A stretch of DNA of 34,541 nt from Croceicoccus pelagius (GTDB lineage: Bacteria; Pseudomonadota; Alphaproteobacteria; Sphingomonadales; Sphingomonadaceae): NCBI RefSeq assembly GCF_001661915.1, contig NZ_LYWY01000003.1:1-34541 (forward strand), written 5' to 3'. The translations under genes and the position numbers were made by a program. Positions 25,392 to 33,197 of the stretch are shown one piece after another (the stretch's first letter is position 1; each line of letters begins with the position of its first letter). The notes under the pieces are model-generated. The model had not been told where the DNA came from, did not search any database, and worked only from the letters and a program-made list of their open reading frames with translations.

Positions 25392-26708
25392 ATGTCGAGC
25401 CTATCCCGGAAACTCAGTGCGCTGGATCGTGCGGAACGACGGTCCTTGCCGCCGCGCCTGAACGTCCCTGCCATCGGTGGCGCGCACCAGTTCGCCCATT
25501 ATCTTCCGGTCGCATTCGAACTCGCCCGCCGCGATGCGGCCGATCTGACGATCTTTGTGCCGGACGAAGAGGCCGGAAAGCAGGTGCGAGCTTATGCGGC
25601 CAGGCTTGGATGTCCTGCCCCGCGAACGTTCATCATGACGGTGCCCCATTGGCTCTGGGTGAGCATCCCGAGGAAGCTACGCAAGATTGTAGGTCTGGTG
25701 TTCTGGGCGAACCGATTGCGGCAATGCGACGTCATTCTCTGCGCCGAGAGAACCAGCACCCTGCTCAGGCAGTTGCCGGGGCATTGCCCGCCCATCCTTC
25801 ACATCCCCCATGGCCTCGGTGATCGCGCGGTCGGATTCGAGCGACGGTTTCGCCATTTCGATCTGGTCCTCGTAGGTGGAGCCAAGGACCGGCAGCGCCT
25901 TGTGGATGCAGGCGTGGTGGATCCTGCAAGGTGCGCGATCACGGGTCCGATCAAGATTGCCTCGGTCATCAGGCAGGGCGCTCATCACAAGCCGCTGTTC
26001 GGCAACGAACGGCGGACGATCCTCTATAACCCGCACTTCGATGCGCGGCTGTCCTCTGCAGAGATCTTTCTCGATCGCCTTGTCGCTGATGTTCTGGCAG
26101 ACGACCGGTTCAACCTCGTCATCGCACCTCATGTCCGCATGGCCGCGTCATGGGATCACAAGGCCCGATGGAAGTGGGAAAGGCATGCCGTCGAGGGTAG
26201 GATCATTGTTGATCTGAGTTCGCCGCGGTCGCTCGACATGACTTATACCATGGGTGCCGATCTGTACGTTGGCGATGTCAGCAGCCAAGTCTATGAATAC
26301 TTGCTACATCCGCGTCCCTGCCTGTTCCTTGATGCTCATAAAGCGGACTGGAGAGGGAACCCAGACTACGCGATGTGGTCTTTGGGCCAAGTCGCCGACA
26401 GCACCGCCTGCATCGGCAAGGCACTCGACTGTGCATTTTCCCGACACCATGAATTTCTGCCACTACAGATCAGACGTGTCCGTCAAGTCATGGAAGGCAT
26501 TCAATGGGATGACTCCTTCCGCCCGATATTTCGTGGCGATGATCCTGTAACGAGGGCAGCCGATATCATCACAAGGTTCGCACTTGCGCAGATCGGACAT
26601 GACCGTTCTCCACGGCAACGTCGTCCGATCGGCCGCATACACACCGGACAGGAAATCGCCCCATATGAACTGAACTGGAGCGCAAAGGCGTCATCCGCGA
26701 AATCCTGA
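25392..26708 (+). CDS. CDP-glycerol glycerophosphotransferase-like protein
   Basis: A 438-residue cytoplasmic enzyme of the GT-B-like glycerophosphotransferase type. Visible features are LNVPAIGGAHQFAHYLPVAF near the start, PPILHIPHGLGDRAVGF in the middle, and RTILYNPHFDARLSSAE. The C-terminal part carries LYVGDVSSQVYEYLLHPRPCLFLD, the segment lined with nucleotide-diphosphate contacts (G-D-x-S-S-x-x-x-E). The family transfers glycerol phosphate to polymers or lipids; in sphingomonads a surface-polysaccharide or lipid role is plausible but unproven. The start is the ATG at 25392; an upstream in-frame start at 25317 adds an unconvincing Pro-rich leader. It is divergent from the PepSY operon. 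Confidence 0.72.
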   Translation: MSSLSRKLSALDRAERRSLPPRLNVPAIGGAHQFAHYLPVAFELARRDAADLTIFVPDEEAGKQVRAYAARLGCPAPRTFIMTVPHWLWVSIPRKLRKIVGLVFWANRLRQCDVILCAERTSTLLRQLPGHCPPILHIPHGLGDRAVGFERRFRHFDLVLVGGAKDRQRLVDAGVVDPARCAITGPIKIASVIRQGAHHKPLFGNERRTILYNPHFDARLSSAEIFLDRLVADVLADDRFNLVIAPHVRMAASWDHKARWKWERHAVEGRIIVDLSSPRSLDMTYTMGADLYVGDVSSQVYEYLLHPRPCLFLDAHKADWRGNPDYAMWSLGQVADSTACIGKALDCAFSRHHEFLPLQIRRVRQVMEGIQWDDSFRPIFRGDDPVTRAADIITRFALAQIGHDRSPRQRRPIGRIHTGQEIAPYELNWSAKASSAKS

Positions 26709-26999
26709 CCGAAAGGCGGCTGACGGGAAAATCTCGAGCGAACTCGAACGGCTGAAATTAGGGCGCGAAGCTGACATGCCGGCCCATCGCTCGGAATGAC
26801 CGCTATCTTCGTTTCACTCCCTAAAACCTGCTGTTCCGGTTCGTCCAACATAGCCGCCGTTCATTCGCCATCCCGTTGATGCCCGCTTTTGGGCTCGTCG
26901 ATCATTCCGCAGAATGACTGGGATTGGGGCGCAAAGCCGTCATTATCAATCGAGAGGGGAGGGGCTTTGCTCATCCTCCACCAAGGTTGGCCGCAAGAA
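26709..26999. other. Intergenic region with repeat-like blocks
   Basis: About 290 bases without a supported gene. It contains TTTGGGCTCG, GGAATGACCGCTATC and a GGGGCGCAAAGCCGTCATT block that recur, in diverged form, at 4265-4335 and 12963-13020. Confidence 0.4.
26877..26945. repeat. Degenerate dispersed intergenic repeat, copy 3
   Basis: GCCCGCTTTTGGGCTCG (from 26881) and GGGGCGCAAAGC (26926-26937) followed by CGTCATT. The GGGGCGCAAAGC block is exactly shared with 13006-13017. The arrangement of a CCGCTTTT arm and a GCAAAGC arm about 45 bases apart mirrors the copy at 12963-13020. Confidence 0.4.
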
Positions 27000-28007
27000 T
27001 TAGGCAGCACGCTCTTCCATCAACCGCATCAGACCGCGCGACACGCAACCATGGGGATCGTTCGCGATGGTGACTGGAATACCGCATTCCGCGGCTATCG
27101 CCTCAGCCAAGAACCTAGCGCAGATTCCCCCGCCCGTCGCGACAACGCGCTCGTTTAACAGGTCAGCGGCAAGATCGGGAGATATTTCGCTGACGACAAG
27201 CCGCGCGGCATCTGCAAAACGACCAAAGTGTCGCTTGAGCACGGAATGGAACTCCGAAACCGGCAAGGTCAACGTTCCTGGAAGACCGGTGTGTAGTGAC
27301 CGCCCTTTGATTTGTACTTCTGCGTTCCCGGGACCATGTTCGGCGAGATGCTTCTTCAGTGCCTCGGCGGTGATTTTGCCTATGAGGAAGTGATGCCGGA
27401 GATGAAGGTGTTCGGTAATCGCTTCGTCGAGGTCGAGACCGCCCAAACGCACTGAGCGAGAACGACATTGTCCGTTGATTGAGAAGACCGCAACCTCGGT
27501 CGTTCCTGCGCCGCATTCGATGACCATGGACGCGCGAGATTCGCGGACGGGCAGTTCGGCCCCGATAGCCGCTGCAAAAGGCTCGCGCACGAGTTCGATA
27601 CGTCCAAAGCCGGCATCGTTCGCGGCAGTTAGCAAGGCGTTCGCCTCCGCCTTCGTGGCGTCCGCTGGAATACTGATCATTGCTGGGGGACGCCCACTAG
27701 GTTTCTTTCCAATCACCGAAGTCAAACCATGCGCAAGCAGCGCGGTCGCTGCGTCCATGTCCTGAAGAACACCGCGCGCAAGAGGACGGCGTACCAAGTG
27801 GGTTCCGGGAACCCGATCAACCATCGCCAAAACGTCCAGCCCCGCTGCAATGAGTTTCATCTGCCCGGACTTCTTCTCGTAATAGCACAGGGATGGTTCG
27901 TCGAAGACCACGCCTTCGCCTCGTACCATGACACGCATGTTCGCAGTGCCAAGATCGATGGCGAGATCTGGTCCGCGCCTAGATCCAATGGAGAGAAAGT
28001 TCATCAT
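27000..28007 (-). CDS. MreB-like actin-family protein (probable paralogue)
   Basis: A 335-residue actin-fold ATPase. Phosphate-1 is DLAIDLGTANM (about 14-24). Phosphate-2 is IECGAGTTEVAVF (163-175), where the usual DIGGGTT of MreB has become ECGAGTT. The catalytic Glu in VREPFAAAIGAELPV and adenosine motif VATGGGICARF are kept. The overall order matches MreB, including GGLDLDEAI. No mreC or mreD follows, so it is probably a paralogue with a separate filament role rather than the main rod-shape gene. It is divergent from rnk. Confidence 0.82.
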   Translation of the reverse strand: MMNFLSIGSRRGPDLAIDLGTANMRVMVRGEGVVFDEPSLCYYEKKSGQMKLIAAGLDVLAMVDRVPGTHLVRRPLARGVLQDMDAATALLAHGLTSVIGKKPSGRPPAMISIPADATKAEANALLTAANDAGFGRIELVREPFAAAIGAELPVRESRASMVIECGAGTTEVAVFSINGQCRSRSVRLGGLDLDEAITEHLHLRHHFLIGKITAEALKKHLAEHGPGNAEVQIKGRSLHTGLPGTLTLPVSEFHSVLKRHFGRFADAARLVVSEISPDLAADLLNERVVATGGGICARFLAEAIAAECGIPVTIANDPHGCVSRGLMRLMEERAA

Positions 28008-28276
28008 TGCCTTTCGATAGGCGTTCCGGACTCGAAAGTCTCGAATTAGTCGATAAGGCGGTCGGCCAACTGGTATTTGACTAACCTAGGGTTCGCGCCC
28101 ACATGTGACTCATGGTCATTTCGCAGCACATCGACCGACATTTCGCACACGCAGGTCAGCTGCCCGCACGGGCGCACGCCTCGTCTCGACGGCCGTGATC
28201 CGGTCCGGGACGAGGCTTCCGGACGATCTACAGCCGAGCCGCGATCCTCTTGCGGCTCTCTAGCGAGTTACGAAAT
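28008..28276. other. Divergent promoter region between mreB-like and rnk genes
   Basis: About 270 bases. It holds GCCTCGTC (28171-28190 area) pairing with GACGAGGC about 20 bases later, a possible leader hairpin of rnk. No promoter element is strong enough to mark. Confidence 0.35.
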
Positions 28277-28696
28277 ATGACCACTTCCAAAGACGGCGAA
28301 AAGCCGATGATCCATGTTTTAGATTCCGAAGCGGACGCGCTCTACGAATTGGCGATGTCCATCGAGGAGCGCAGTCCGGATGTAGCTGGAAAACTGTTTG
28401 AGGAACTTGATCGTGCCCAGATGATGGTAGCAGACGATTTGCCGTCTGACGTCATCACTATGCAGTCCGAAGTCGAATTCGTCGACGAGCGATCCGGCTG
28501 CCGGCGCAAAGTCGAACTGGTATGGCCGCGCGATGCCAACCTGGACCAAAACCGTCTTTCCGTGTTGACCCTCGTGGGCGCTGGCCTCATCGGATTGAAA
28601 GCTGGCTCTTCGATCAACTGGCCCGACCGTTCGGGTAAGGAGCGCTTCCTGCGGATCATCGAAGTGCGACAGCCGGGGAGAGACAGGGCAGCCTAG
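28277..28696 (+). CDS. rnk: Rnk-type regulator (GreA/GreB C-terminal domain)
   Basis: A 139-residue protein with an N-terminal helical part ([22 protein letters not shown]) and a GreA/GreB C-terminal fold: [26 protein letters not shown] and [20 protein letters not shown]-like core. Rnk proteins bind RNA polymerase near the secondary channel and modulate nucleoside-diphosphate kinase levels and stress transcription. The ATG at 28277 is preferred to a TTG-region start at 28250. The role is inferred from the family; it stands alone. Confidence 0.85.
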   Translation: MTTSKDGEKPMIHVLDSEADALYELAMSIEERSPDVAGKLFEELDRAQMMVADDLPSDVITMQSEVEFVDERSGCRRKVELVWPRDANLDQNRLSVLTLVGAGLIGLKAGSSINWPDRSGKERFLRIIEVRQPGRDRAA

Positions 28697-29222
28697 ATTT
28701 TCACCCCCTTGTCATTTGCATTTTGCAGGGCGCGATGGGATGATAGGCGCGCGAAGTGAATAGCTTCGAGCCTGTGAAAAACGGGAAATCACGAGAAGGA
28801 CCTTCCGTCGTTCGTCAGGATGAAACCGGTTTCGGATCTACGCCCAGCAACCAGGCTATGGTGCCCTTCGGCAAGGTAAGCATAGGTTTTGTCGACGACG
28901 GTATTGAATGCAGCGTTTTCATTGGAAGATCCGGGCAATTACCATGATCAATTGATCTCATAGCGCCCGTTGCAATTGCTCCATCAAGGGAATCTTGAAC
29001 TCATTTTGTTCGTTTCCGACTCAGGCGTCCCACTTTGACCATTGGGTGCCGAGAGGGAGAGGAGCTGCCGGCCCGCTTCAGCAGTGTTATCGGGAAGGCG
29101 GCTAGGAGAGGTCGCCTTCTCTTGTTTTAAAAACCTAACCGGCTGGGCCAGCGAGAAACCGATCGAACGACTTCTTAACATCAAAGACCTATCCTTTCGG
29201 ATATCTCCGGAGGAGTGGCTCT
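28697..29222. other. Gene-poor interval upstream of the PilZ gene
   Basis: About 525 bases. A plus-strand frame at 28756-28947 starts with GTG and encodes 63 residues including PFGKVSIGFVDDGIECSVF. It lacks a clear ribosome-binding site and a recognised family, so it is not annotated as a gene. The PilZ gene has a GGAGGAG site at 29209-29215. Confidence 0.4.
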
Positions 29223-29588
29223 ATGCAACGCAGAGAGAGCGAGCGTCTCGATTCCGATCGATCAGTTGACTGCCGTATGGACGGTCAGCACTTCCGCGCC
29301 GTGCTTTACAATGTTTCTTTAACGGGCTGCATGATTGAGATGGATTACAATCATGTCAGTCAAGGCGACCGGCTGTATCTAAAAGCAGACGGCAATATCC
29401 GGATGGGTGGTCTGGTGGTATGGCAAAATGGCAAGAACGCCGGCGTGCGATTTGATGACCCCCTACACGAGGCTGTCGTTCGATTTCTGGGGTATGACCC
29501 GGTGAAGGGGGCCATGATGTTGCCGACCGATCGTTTCGGGCGTCCACTTCCTAAGCTTCCAAAGTTTTCAGACCTTGCAGGAAATTAA
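29223..29588 (+). CDS. PilZ-domain protein (c-di-GMP binding type)
   Basis: A 121-residue protein. The N-terminal RRESERLDSDRSVDC supplies the RxxxR-type arginines, and YNVSLTGCMIEM is the (D/N)xSxxG motif of PilZ, needed for cyclic-di-GMP binding; the Asp is replaced by Asn here, still common. The barrel continues with LYLKADGNIRMGGLVVWQNGKNAGVRF. The ATG at 29223 has a strong GGAGGAG site. It is probably a cytoplasmic effector for motility or surface control; the output is unknown. Confidence 0.87.
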   Translation: MQRRESERLDSDRSVDCRMDGQHFRAVLYNVSLTGCMIEMDYNHVSQGDRLYLKADGNIRMGGLVVWQNGKNAGVRFDDPLHEAVVRFLGYDPVKGAMMLPTDRFGRPLPKLPKFSDLAGN

Positions 29589-30277
29589 CGGCTGCGGGCT
29601 TCCACGCGCCTTTGAAGGGCCTGATAAATCGCACCGAGATCATCGACATCGACATCGATAACCTCGTTCCATTCCGTAAGGACGGCTTCCAGGTCCTCAT
29701 GGGTGAAGGTAGGCCTCGGTTCATGCGGTGACGCAGTGGGTAGCTTTGCGTGGTGCGGCCATGGATGACCCGTCACGTTGTTGTATATCCACCCGCCTGC
29801 CGACAGGGCCAGGACGTTGATGCCAATTGGCACGAGATAGGACCAAGACCATGCGTCAGGTCCCGCGGCGCCGAGTGCACATAATAGTGCGCATGCGCCG
29901 CCCGGCGGGTGGAGGCAACGGGCCATCGACATAATTCCAATCGCGATGCCAACGGCAAGACCGGCAGATAGTACGGGCTGTCCGATTGCATGGCCGATAC
30001 CTAAGCCAATTGCCGCCGAGAGGAGGTTGCCGCCAATCACCGAACGGGGCTGAGCCAGGGGACTTGCAGGCACGGCAAAAACGAGAACTGCAGATGCTCC
30101 GAGCGGTGCAACAAGGGTAGGAAGGGCGCCAGTGTTGGCGCCCAAAAGGACATATGTCGCAATACCTGAAGTCAGGATAGCGAGACCTCCGCCTATTGCA
30201 CCTCGTACCCAGCCCAAGTGACCGACGGCAGACTGGGGCAGAAGCGATGCGGATCTCGAAATCAGAAATTTGATCAC
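29585..30277 (-). CDS. HPP-family integral membrane protein
   Basis: A 230-residue membrane protein with about five hydrophobic segments, starting near VGHLGWVRGAIGGGLAILTSG. The HPP motif is present in ARCLHPPGGACALLCALG, and PSLAAPLGASAVLVFAVP-like segments (GALPTLVAPLGASAVLVF) are typical. The family includes nitrite/nitrate-associated transporters in plants and bacteria. The start is taken at GTG (30275-30277) with an AAAGG site; upstream codons run through the hmp terminator. It lies directly downstream of flavohaemoglobin, so it may move nitrite made from NO; this link is inferred. Its end overlaps the PilZ gene by four bases, convergently. Confidence 0.82.
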   Translation of the reverse strand: MIKFLISRSASLLPQSAVGHLGWVRGAIGGGLAILTSGIATYVLLGANTGALPTLVAPLGASAVLVFAVPASPLAQPRSVIGGNLLSAAIGLGIGHAIGQPVLSAGLAVGIAIGIMSMARCLHPPGGACALLCALGAAGPDAWSWSYLVPIGINVLALSAGGWIYNNVTGHPWPHHAKLPTASPHEPRPTFTHEDLEAVLTEWNEVIDVDVDDLGAIYQALQRRVEARSR

Positions 30278-30349
30278 AACGGGCCTTTGAGAGAAATTAT
30301 GGTTTCGACGCTCATTTCGCGAGAAAGGGCAGATGGTCGAACCCATGCG

Positions 30350-30379
30350 AGAAAGCCCGCCGTCTTTGGCGGGCTTTCT
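30350..30379 (-). terminator. Rho-independent terminator after hmp
   Basis: AGAAAGCCCGCC pairs perfectly with GGCGGGCTTTCT around a six-base loop. It lies 29 bases after the flavohaemoglobin stop. The U-rich part lies inside the stem rather than after it. Confidence 0.8.
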
Positions 30380-30407
30380 GCGCAATGAATTAGGAAAACG
30401 TTGAAGC

Positions 30408-31619
30408 CTAAGCTGCCAGCAGTTCGTCGGCCGGTCCGAAGAACTCGTAATGGATACGCTGCGACGGAACGCCCGCCAGTGACAGGGCCGACACGGCTGC
30501 CCGCAGAAACGGTCGGGGGCCGCAGATGTAGTAATCCGCCTTGTCGACCGGCGTGTTTGCAATCAGCCAGCCGTCGGTAATGATCCCGGCATGGTCGTAG
30601 TCCCGGCCTTCGACTTCATCCACATAGGGAGATTGGTGAAAGTCGATCACCGAGAAAGTCGGGTTTGCGGCAACCAGACTGCGGACATGATCGCGCATGG
30701 CATGGGTGTCGCGGTCATGGGTGCCGTGAATGTATTGTACCGGCTGCTCGAGGCCGCGTGCCGCCAGCGTTTCGAGCATGGCGACCAGCGGGGTCAGGCC
30801 TACGCCTCCCGACAGAAGGACGACCGGCGCGTCGACATGTTCGGGCAGGAAGAATTCGCCAGCAGGCGGCGCGACCTTCAGCACCGTACCCACTCTGGCT
30901 TCGTCGTGCAGCCAACCCGACGCAAGCCCCTGCGGCTCCCGCTTGACGGAAATACGATAACTATCTCCGTTCGCAGCGTTGGAAATCGAGTAGTTTCGCT
31001 TAACCGGCGGATGCCCCGGAATCTCGAACCAGAACGTCAGGTACTGACCTGCCTTGTGGCGAAGCACGGCCTTGCCATCGACTGGGCGCAGGACAAACGA
31101 CGTGATGACGCTGCTTTCGGTCACGATCTCGTCGATCCGGAAGTCGCGCCAACCGTTCCACCCGCCTTCGGCGGTCTGTTGCTCCTGATAGACCATGGTT
31201 TCGCGAGCGATGAGGATGTCGGCGAGGAACCAGTATGCCTGGCCCCATGCATCAAGAATCTCGGGCGTCGCCGCATCGCCAAGTACGGTCTTGATCGCCC
31301 CTAATAGGGCTTCACCGACATGAGGGTAATGTTCGGGAAGAATCTGCAGGCCGACATGCTTCTGGACGATCCGCTCGACCGCCGGGGCTAGCGCGCCCAA
31401 GTTGTCGATGTTGCTGGCATAGGCGAGGATCGCCCCGGTGAGCGCTCGTGGCTGCGAACCGCTGTCGCCGTGGTGCGACTGGTTGAACAGGTCGCGGATG
31501 TCCGGGTTCTCGAACATGCGCGCATACATTTCACGCACGATATCGAGGCCGTGTGCTTCAAGCGCGGGAACCGTGGCTTTGACGAGCGCGATCGTCTCGT
31601 CGCTGAGTGTCCTGGACAT
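30408..31619 (-). CDS. hmp: Flavohaemoglobin, nitric oxide dioxygenase
   Basis: A 403-residue cytosolic enzyme converting NO and O2 to nitrate with NAD(P)H. The globin domain (1-145) includes VREMYARMFENPDIRDLFNQ and the heme region VQKHVGLQILPEHYPHVG. FAD-binding follows at about 150-260 (RNYSISNAANGDSYRISVKRE) and the NAD-binding domain at 265-400 (VVLLSGGVGLTPLVAML, YYICGPRPFL). The ATG at 31617-31619 has GGAG upstream. It is third in a trHb-DUF1971-hmp transcript controlled by NsrR-like sites. Confidence 0.96.
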   Translation of the reverse strand: MSRTLSDETIALVKATVPALEAHGLDIVREMYARMFENPDIRDLFNQSHHGDSGSQPRALTGAILAYASNIDNLGALAPAVERIVQKHVGLQILPEHYPHVGEALLGAIKTVLGDAATPEILDAWGQAYWFLADILIARETMVYQEQQTAEGGWNGWRDFRIDEIVTESSVITSFVLRPVDGKAVLRHKAGQYLTFWFEIPGHPPVKRNYSISNAANGDSYRISVKREPQGLASGWLHDEARVGTVLKVAPPAGEFFLPEHVDAPVVLLSGGVGLTPLVAMLETLAARGLEQPVQYIHGTHDRDTHAMRDHVRSLVAANPTFSVIDFHQSPYVDEVEGRDYDHAGIITDGWLIANTPVDKADYYICGPRPFLRAAVSALSLAGVPSQRIHYEFFGPADELLAA

Positions 31620-31666
31620 CAACGTCTCCAATGGATTTCGGTTTAGAAGGATTCAGGGTGGTTGGG

Positions 31667-31969
31667 TTATGGTTCGGTGGAAGGGGGCTCTTTGTAGAAA
31701 TCGACCTGCATCTTCATCGCACCGATCGGCGTGACGAAATGCGGTTGTTGTGGGATCACGACACCGGGCCGATCCGGCTCGAGGATCGCTTCATAAAGCG
31801 GATCGAGGATCGTGAGCTTGAGCCGGCCTTCAAGGACCCGGATCAGGCCCCACACTCCGGGCTTAGTGTCGTGTCGCTCGCGTAATGCAACCGGCAGCGA
31901 ATTCTCATCGAAGATCGGCGTCGAGCGATAAGGTTGCGCACGGCTGACCTGAATATCGGGGTCGCTCAT
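31667..31969 (-). CDS. DUF1971 / TehB-like cupin protein
   Basis: A 100-residue protein of the DUF1971 type: QPYRSTPIFDENSLPVALRE, KPGVWGLIRVLEGRLKLTI and VIPQQPHFVTPIGAMKMQVDFY. The last motif, with a conserved His in QPHFV, suits a small cupin barrel. Members are found with haemoglobins and TehB; they are described as tellurite-resistance-like but no reaction is known. It overlaps the truncated haemoglobin gene by an ATGA junction (31966-31969), so it is co-translated in the NO module. Confidence 0.85.
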   Translation of the reverse strand: MSDPDIQVSRAQPYRSTPIFDENSLPVALRERHDTKPGVWGLIRVLEGRLKLTILDPLYEAILEPDRPGVVIPQQPHFVTPIGAMKMQVDFYKEPPSTEP

Positions 31970-32388
31970 TGTACTGCAACCTCATCGATATCTCCCGAGG
32001 TGCTCGTCGAACGCTCGGCATCGATCCGAAAGAACATGGCCAGTTGCAGGCTTTGCGCGATGCGCCGCGCCTTGTCCTGAAGAGCGCTGGCTGCGGCAGG
32101 TTCCATCATCGCGTCCGTCGTCTCGGTCCAGAGGCCGAGCCAGCGCTCGAAGAGTTCGGGCGTGATCCTCGACCTGTGCCTCATGTGCGCGGGGACCGGC
32201 TGCCCCTTGTAGCGCCCAGAGGTAAGCATCACCGAAGACCAGAAGTCCGTCAGCTTGCGGAGATGTTCAGGCCAGTCAGTAATTGCGTCGTTGAAGATGG
32301 GAGCGAGTTCTTCGTCGGCCCGCACGCGAGCATAGAACGCCTCGACAAGGCGACCGAGGCCTTCGTCATTGATCCGTTTGCGCTCCAT
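31966..32388 (-). CDS. Group III truncated haemoglobin
   Basis: A 140-residue globin of the 2-on-2 type. LVEAFYARVRADEELAPIFN, LRKLTDFWSSVMLTSGRYKGQ and the PVPAHMRHRSRITPELFERWLGLW stretch, with the proximal His, are typical of group III (Ctb-like). Such proteins bind and detoxify NO or help reductases. The start at 32386-32388 (MERKRINDEGLG) is preferred over a longer reading through the regulatory region. It is the first gene of the operon, 15-70 bases downstream of two NsrR-like boxes. Confidence 0.9.
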   Translation of the reverse strand: MERKRINDEGLGRLVEAFYARVRADEELAPIFNDAITDWPEHLRKLTDFWSSVMLTSGRYKGQPVPAHMRHRSRITPELFERWLGLWTETTDAMMEPAAASALQDKARRIAQSLQLAMFFRIDAERSTSTSGDIDEVAVQ

Positions 32389-32402
32389 ATCGCCGACTCC
32401 AA

Positions 32403-32425
32403 AACATGCATTGATGATGCATCTA
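32403..32425. promoter_or_regulatory. NsrR-like operator 1
   Basis: ATGCAT - TGATG - ATGCAT (32406-32422) reproduces the NsrR pattern of two ATGCAT half-sites five bases apart, as in the consensus AAGATGCATTTnAAATGCATCTT. It lies 15-40 bases upstream of the truncated haemoglobin start, where repressor would block the promoter. Confidence 0.75.
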
Positions 32426-32439
32426 TACGGAGCCACAAA

Positions 32440-32462
32440 AACATGCAATAGGAATGCATCAT
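32440..32462. promoter_or_regulatory. NsrR-like operator 2
   Basis: ATGCAA - TAGGA - ATGCAT (32443-32459) repeats the same architecture with one mismatch. It lies 18-35 bases before the nsrR ATG at 32478. This suggests autoregulation. Confidence 0.65.
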
Positions 32463-32477
32463 TTGGAGAACGGAGCT

Positions 32478-32900
32478 ATGCGGCTCACCCGCTACACCGA
32501 TTATGCGATGCGCGTGCTTCTCTTCCTAGGCTCACGGACTGACCGGCTGTGCTCAATTTCTGAGATCGCGAAAGCCTATGGCATTTCGCAAAACCACCTG
32601 ATGAAAGTGGTGAGCGACCTCGTCAGTGCTGGCTATCTGGAGAGCGTGCGTGGCCGGTCAGGCGGCATTCGCCTAGCCATGCGCTCCGATGATATCAACA
32701 TCGGCAAGTTGATCCGGCACACCGAGGAGGATTTCGACCTCGTCGAATGTGGCAAGTGCATTATCGCTCCTGCTTGCGGTCTTACAGGTGTGTTGGACGA
32801 AGCGCTCCAGGCTTTTCTCGTAGTGCTGGATGGTTATTCGTTAGCCGATGTTCTCGCAAAAAAGGGCGATTTCAGCAACCTCTTGCTTTCGGCGCAATAG
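32478..32900 (+). CDS. nsrR: NsrR-type Rrf2-family NO-sensing repressor
   Basis: A 140-residue Rrf2 regulator. The winged helix is clear (RLTRYTDYAMRVLLFLG, ISEIAKAYGISQNHLMKVVSDL, GYLESVRGRSGGIRLA). The iron-sulfur ligands Cys91, Cys94 and Cys100 are seen in ECGKCIIAPACGL, and Asp8 (TDYAMR), which serves as the fourth ligand in NsrR, is present. NO attacks the cluster and releases DNA. It diverges from the haemoglobin genes, with two NsrR boxes between. The ATG at 32478 follows GGAG; an earlier in-frame start lies in the operator. Confidence 0.9.
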   Translation: MRLTRYTDYAMRVLLFLGSRTDRLCSISEIAKAYGISQNHLMKVVSDLVSAGYLESVRGRSGGIRLAMRSDDINIGKLIRHTEEDFDLVECGKCIIAPACGLTGVLDEALQAFLVVLDGYSLADVLAKKGDFSNLLLSAQ

Positions 32901-33197
32901 CCACAGGGCTCGCTGTTCAAAGCTTTACGGCACAGATCGGCGCGATCAGGCGTCGATATCGAAGACGCTTTGTTTCTAGCAGAATGCACCGAAAACTGAG
33001 GGTGGGTGCGGGAAAAGGTAACACGTCAGCAGGCAGCGCGATCTACAGCAAGGTCCCTCATTTGGCTTTAGATGTGCACCCAAGCCGAGACGGGTGTCTG
33101 CGCTTCGCGTTTCACCGGCGTAGGTTAGTGAGGTGTTGGGTTGGACGGCTCCCAGCGGCATCGCAATGTGCCAAGGTGATTTCGTTGTAGGACTCAC
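32901..33197. other. Non-coding region upstream of the IS110 transposase
   Basis: About 297 bases without a gene. Its distal part probably belongs to the IS110 element, whose left end could not be placed because these elements lack terminal inverted repeats of the usual kind. It could hold the element's bridge RNA in one IS110 subgroup. Confidence 0.4.

Noticed and set aside
28756-28947. 63-codon GTG-started ORF upstream of the PilZ gene
   Set aside because: There is no supporting ribosome-binding site or family; too weak to list as a gene.
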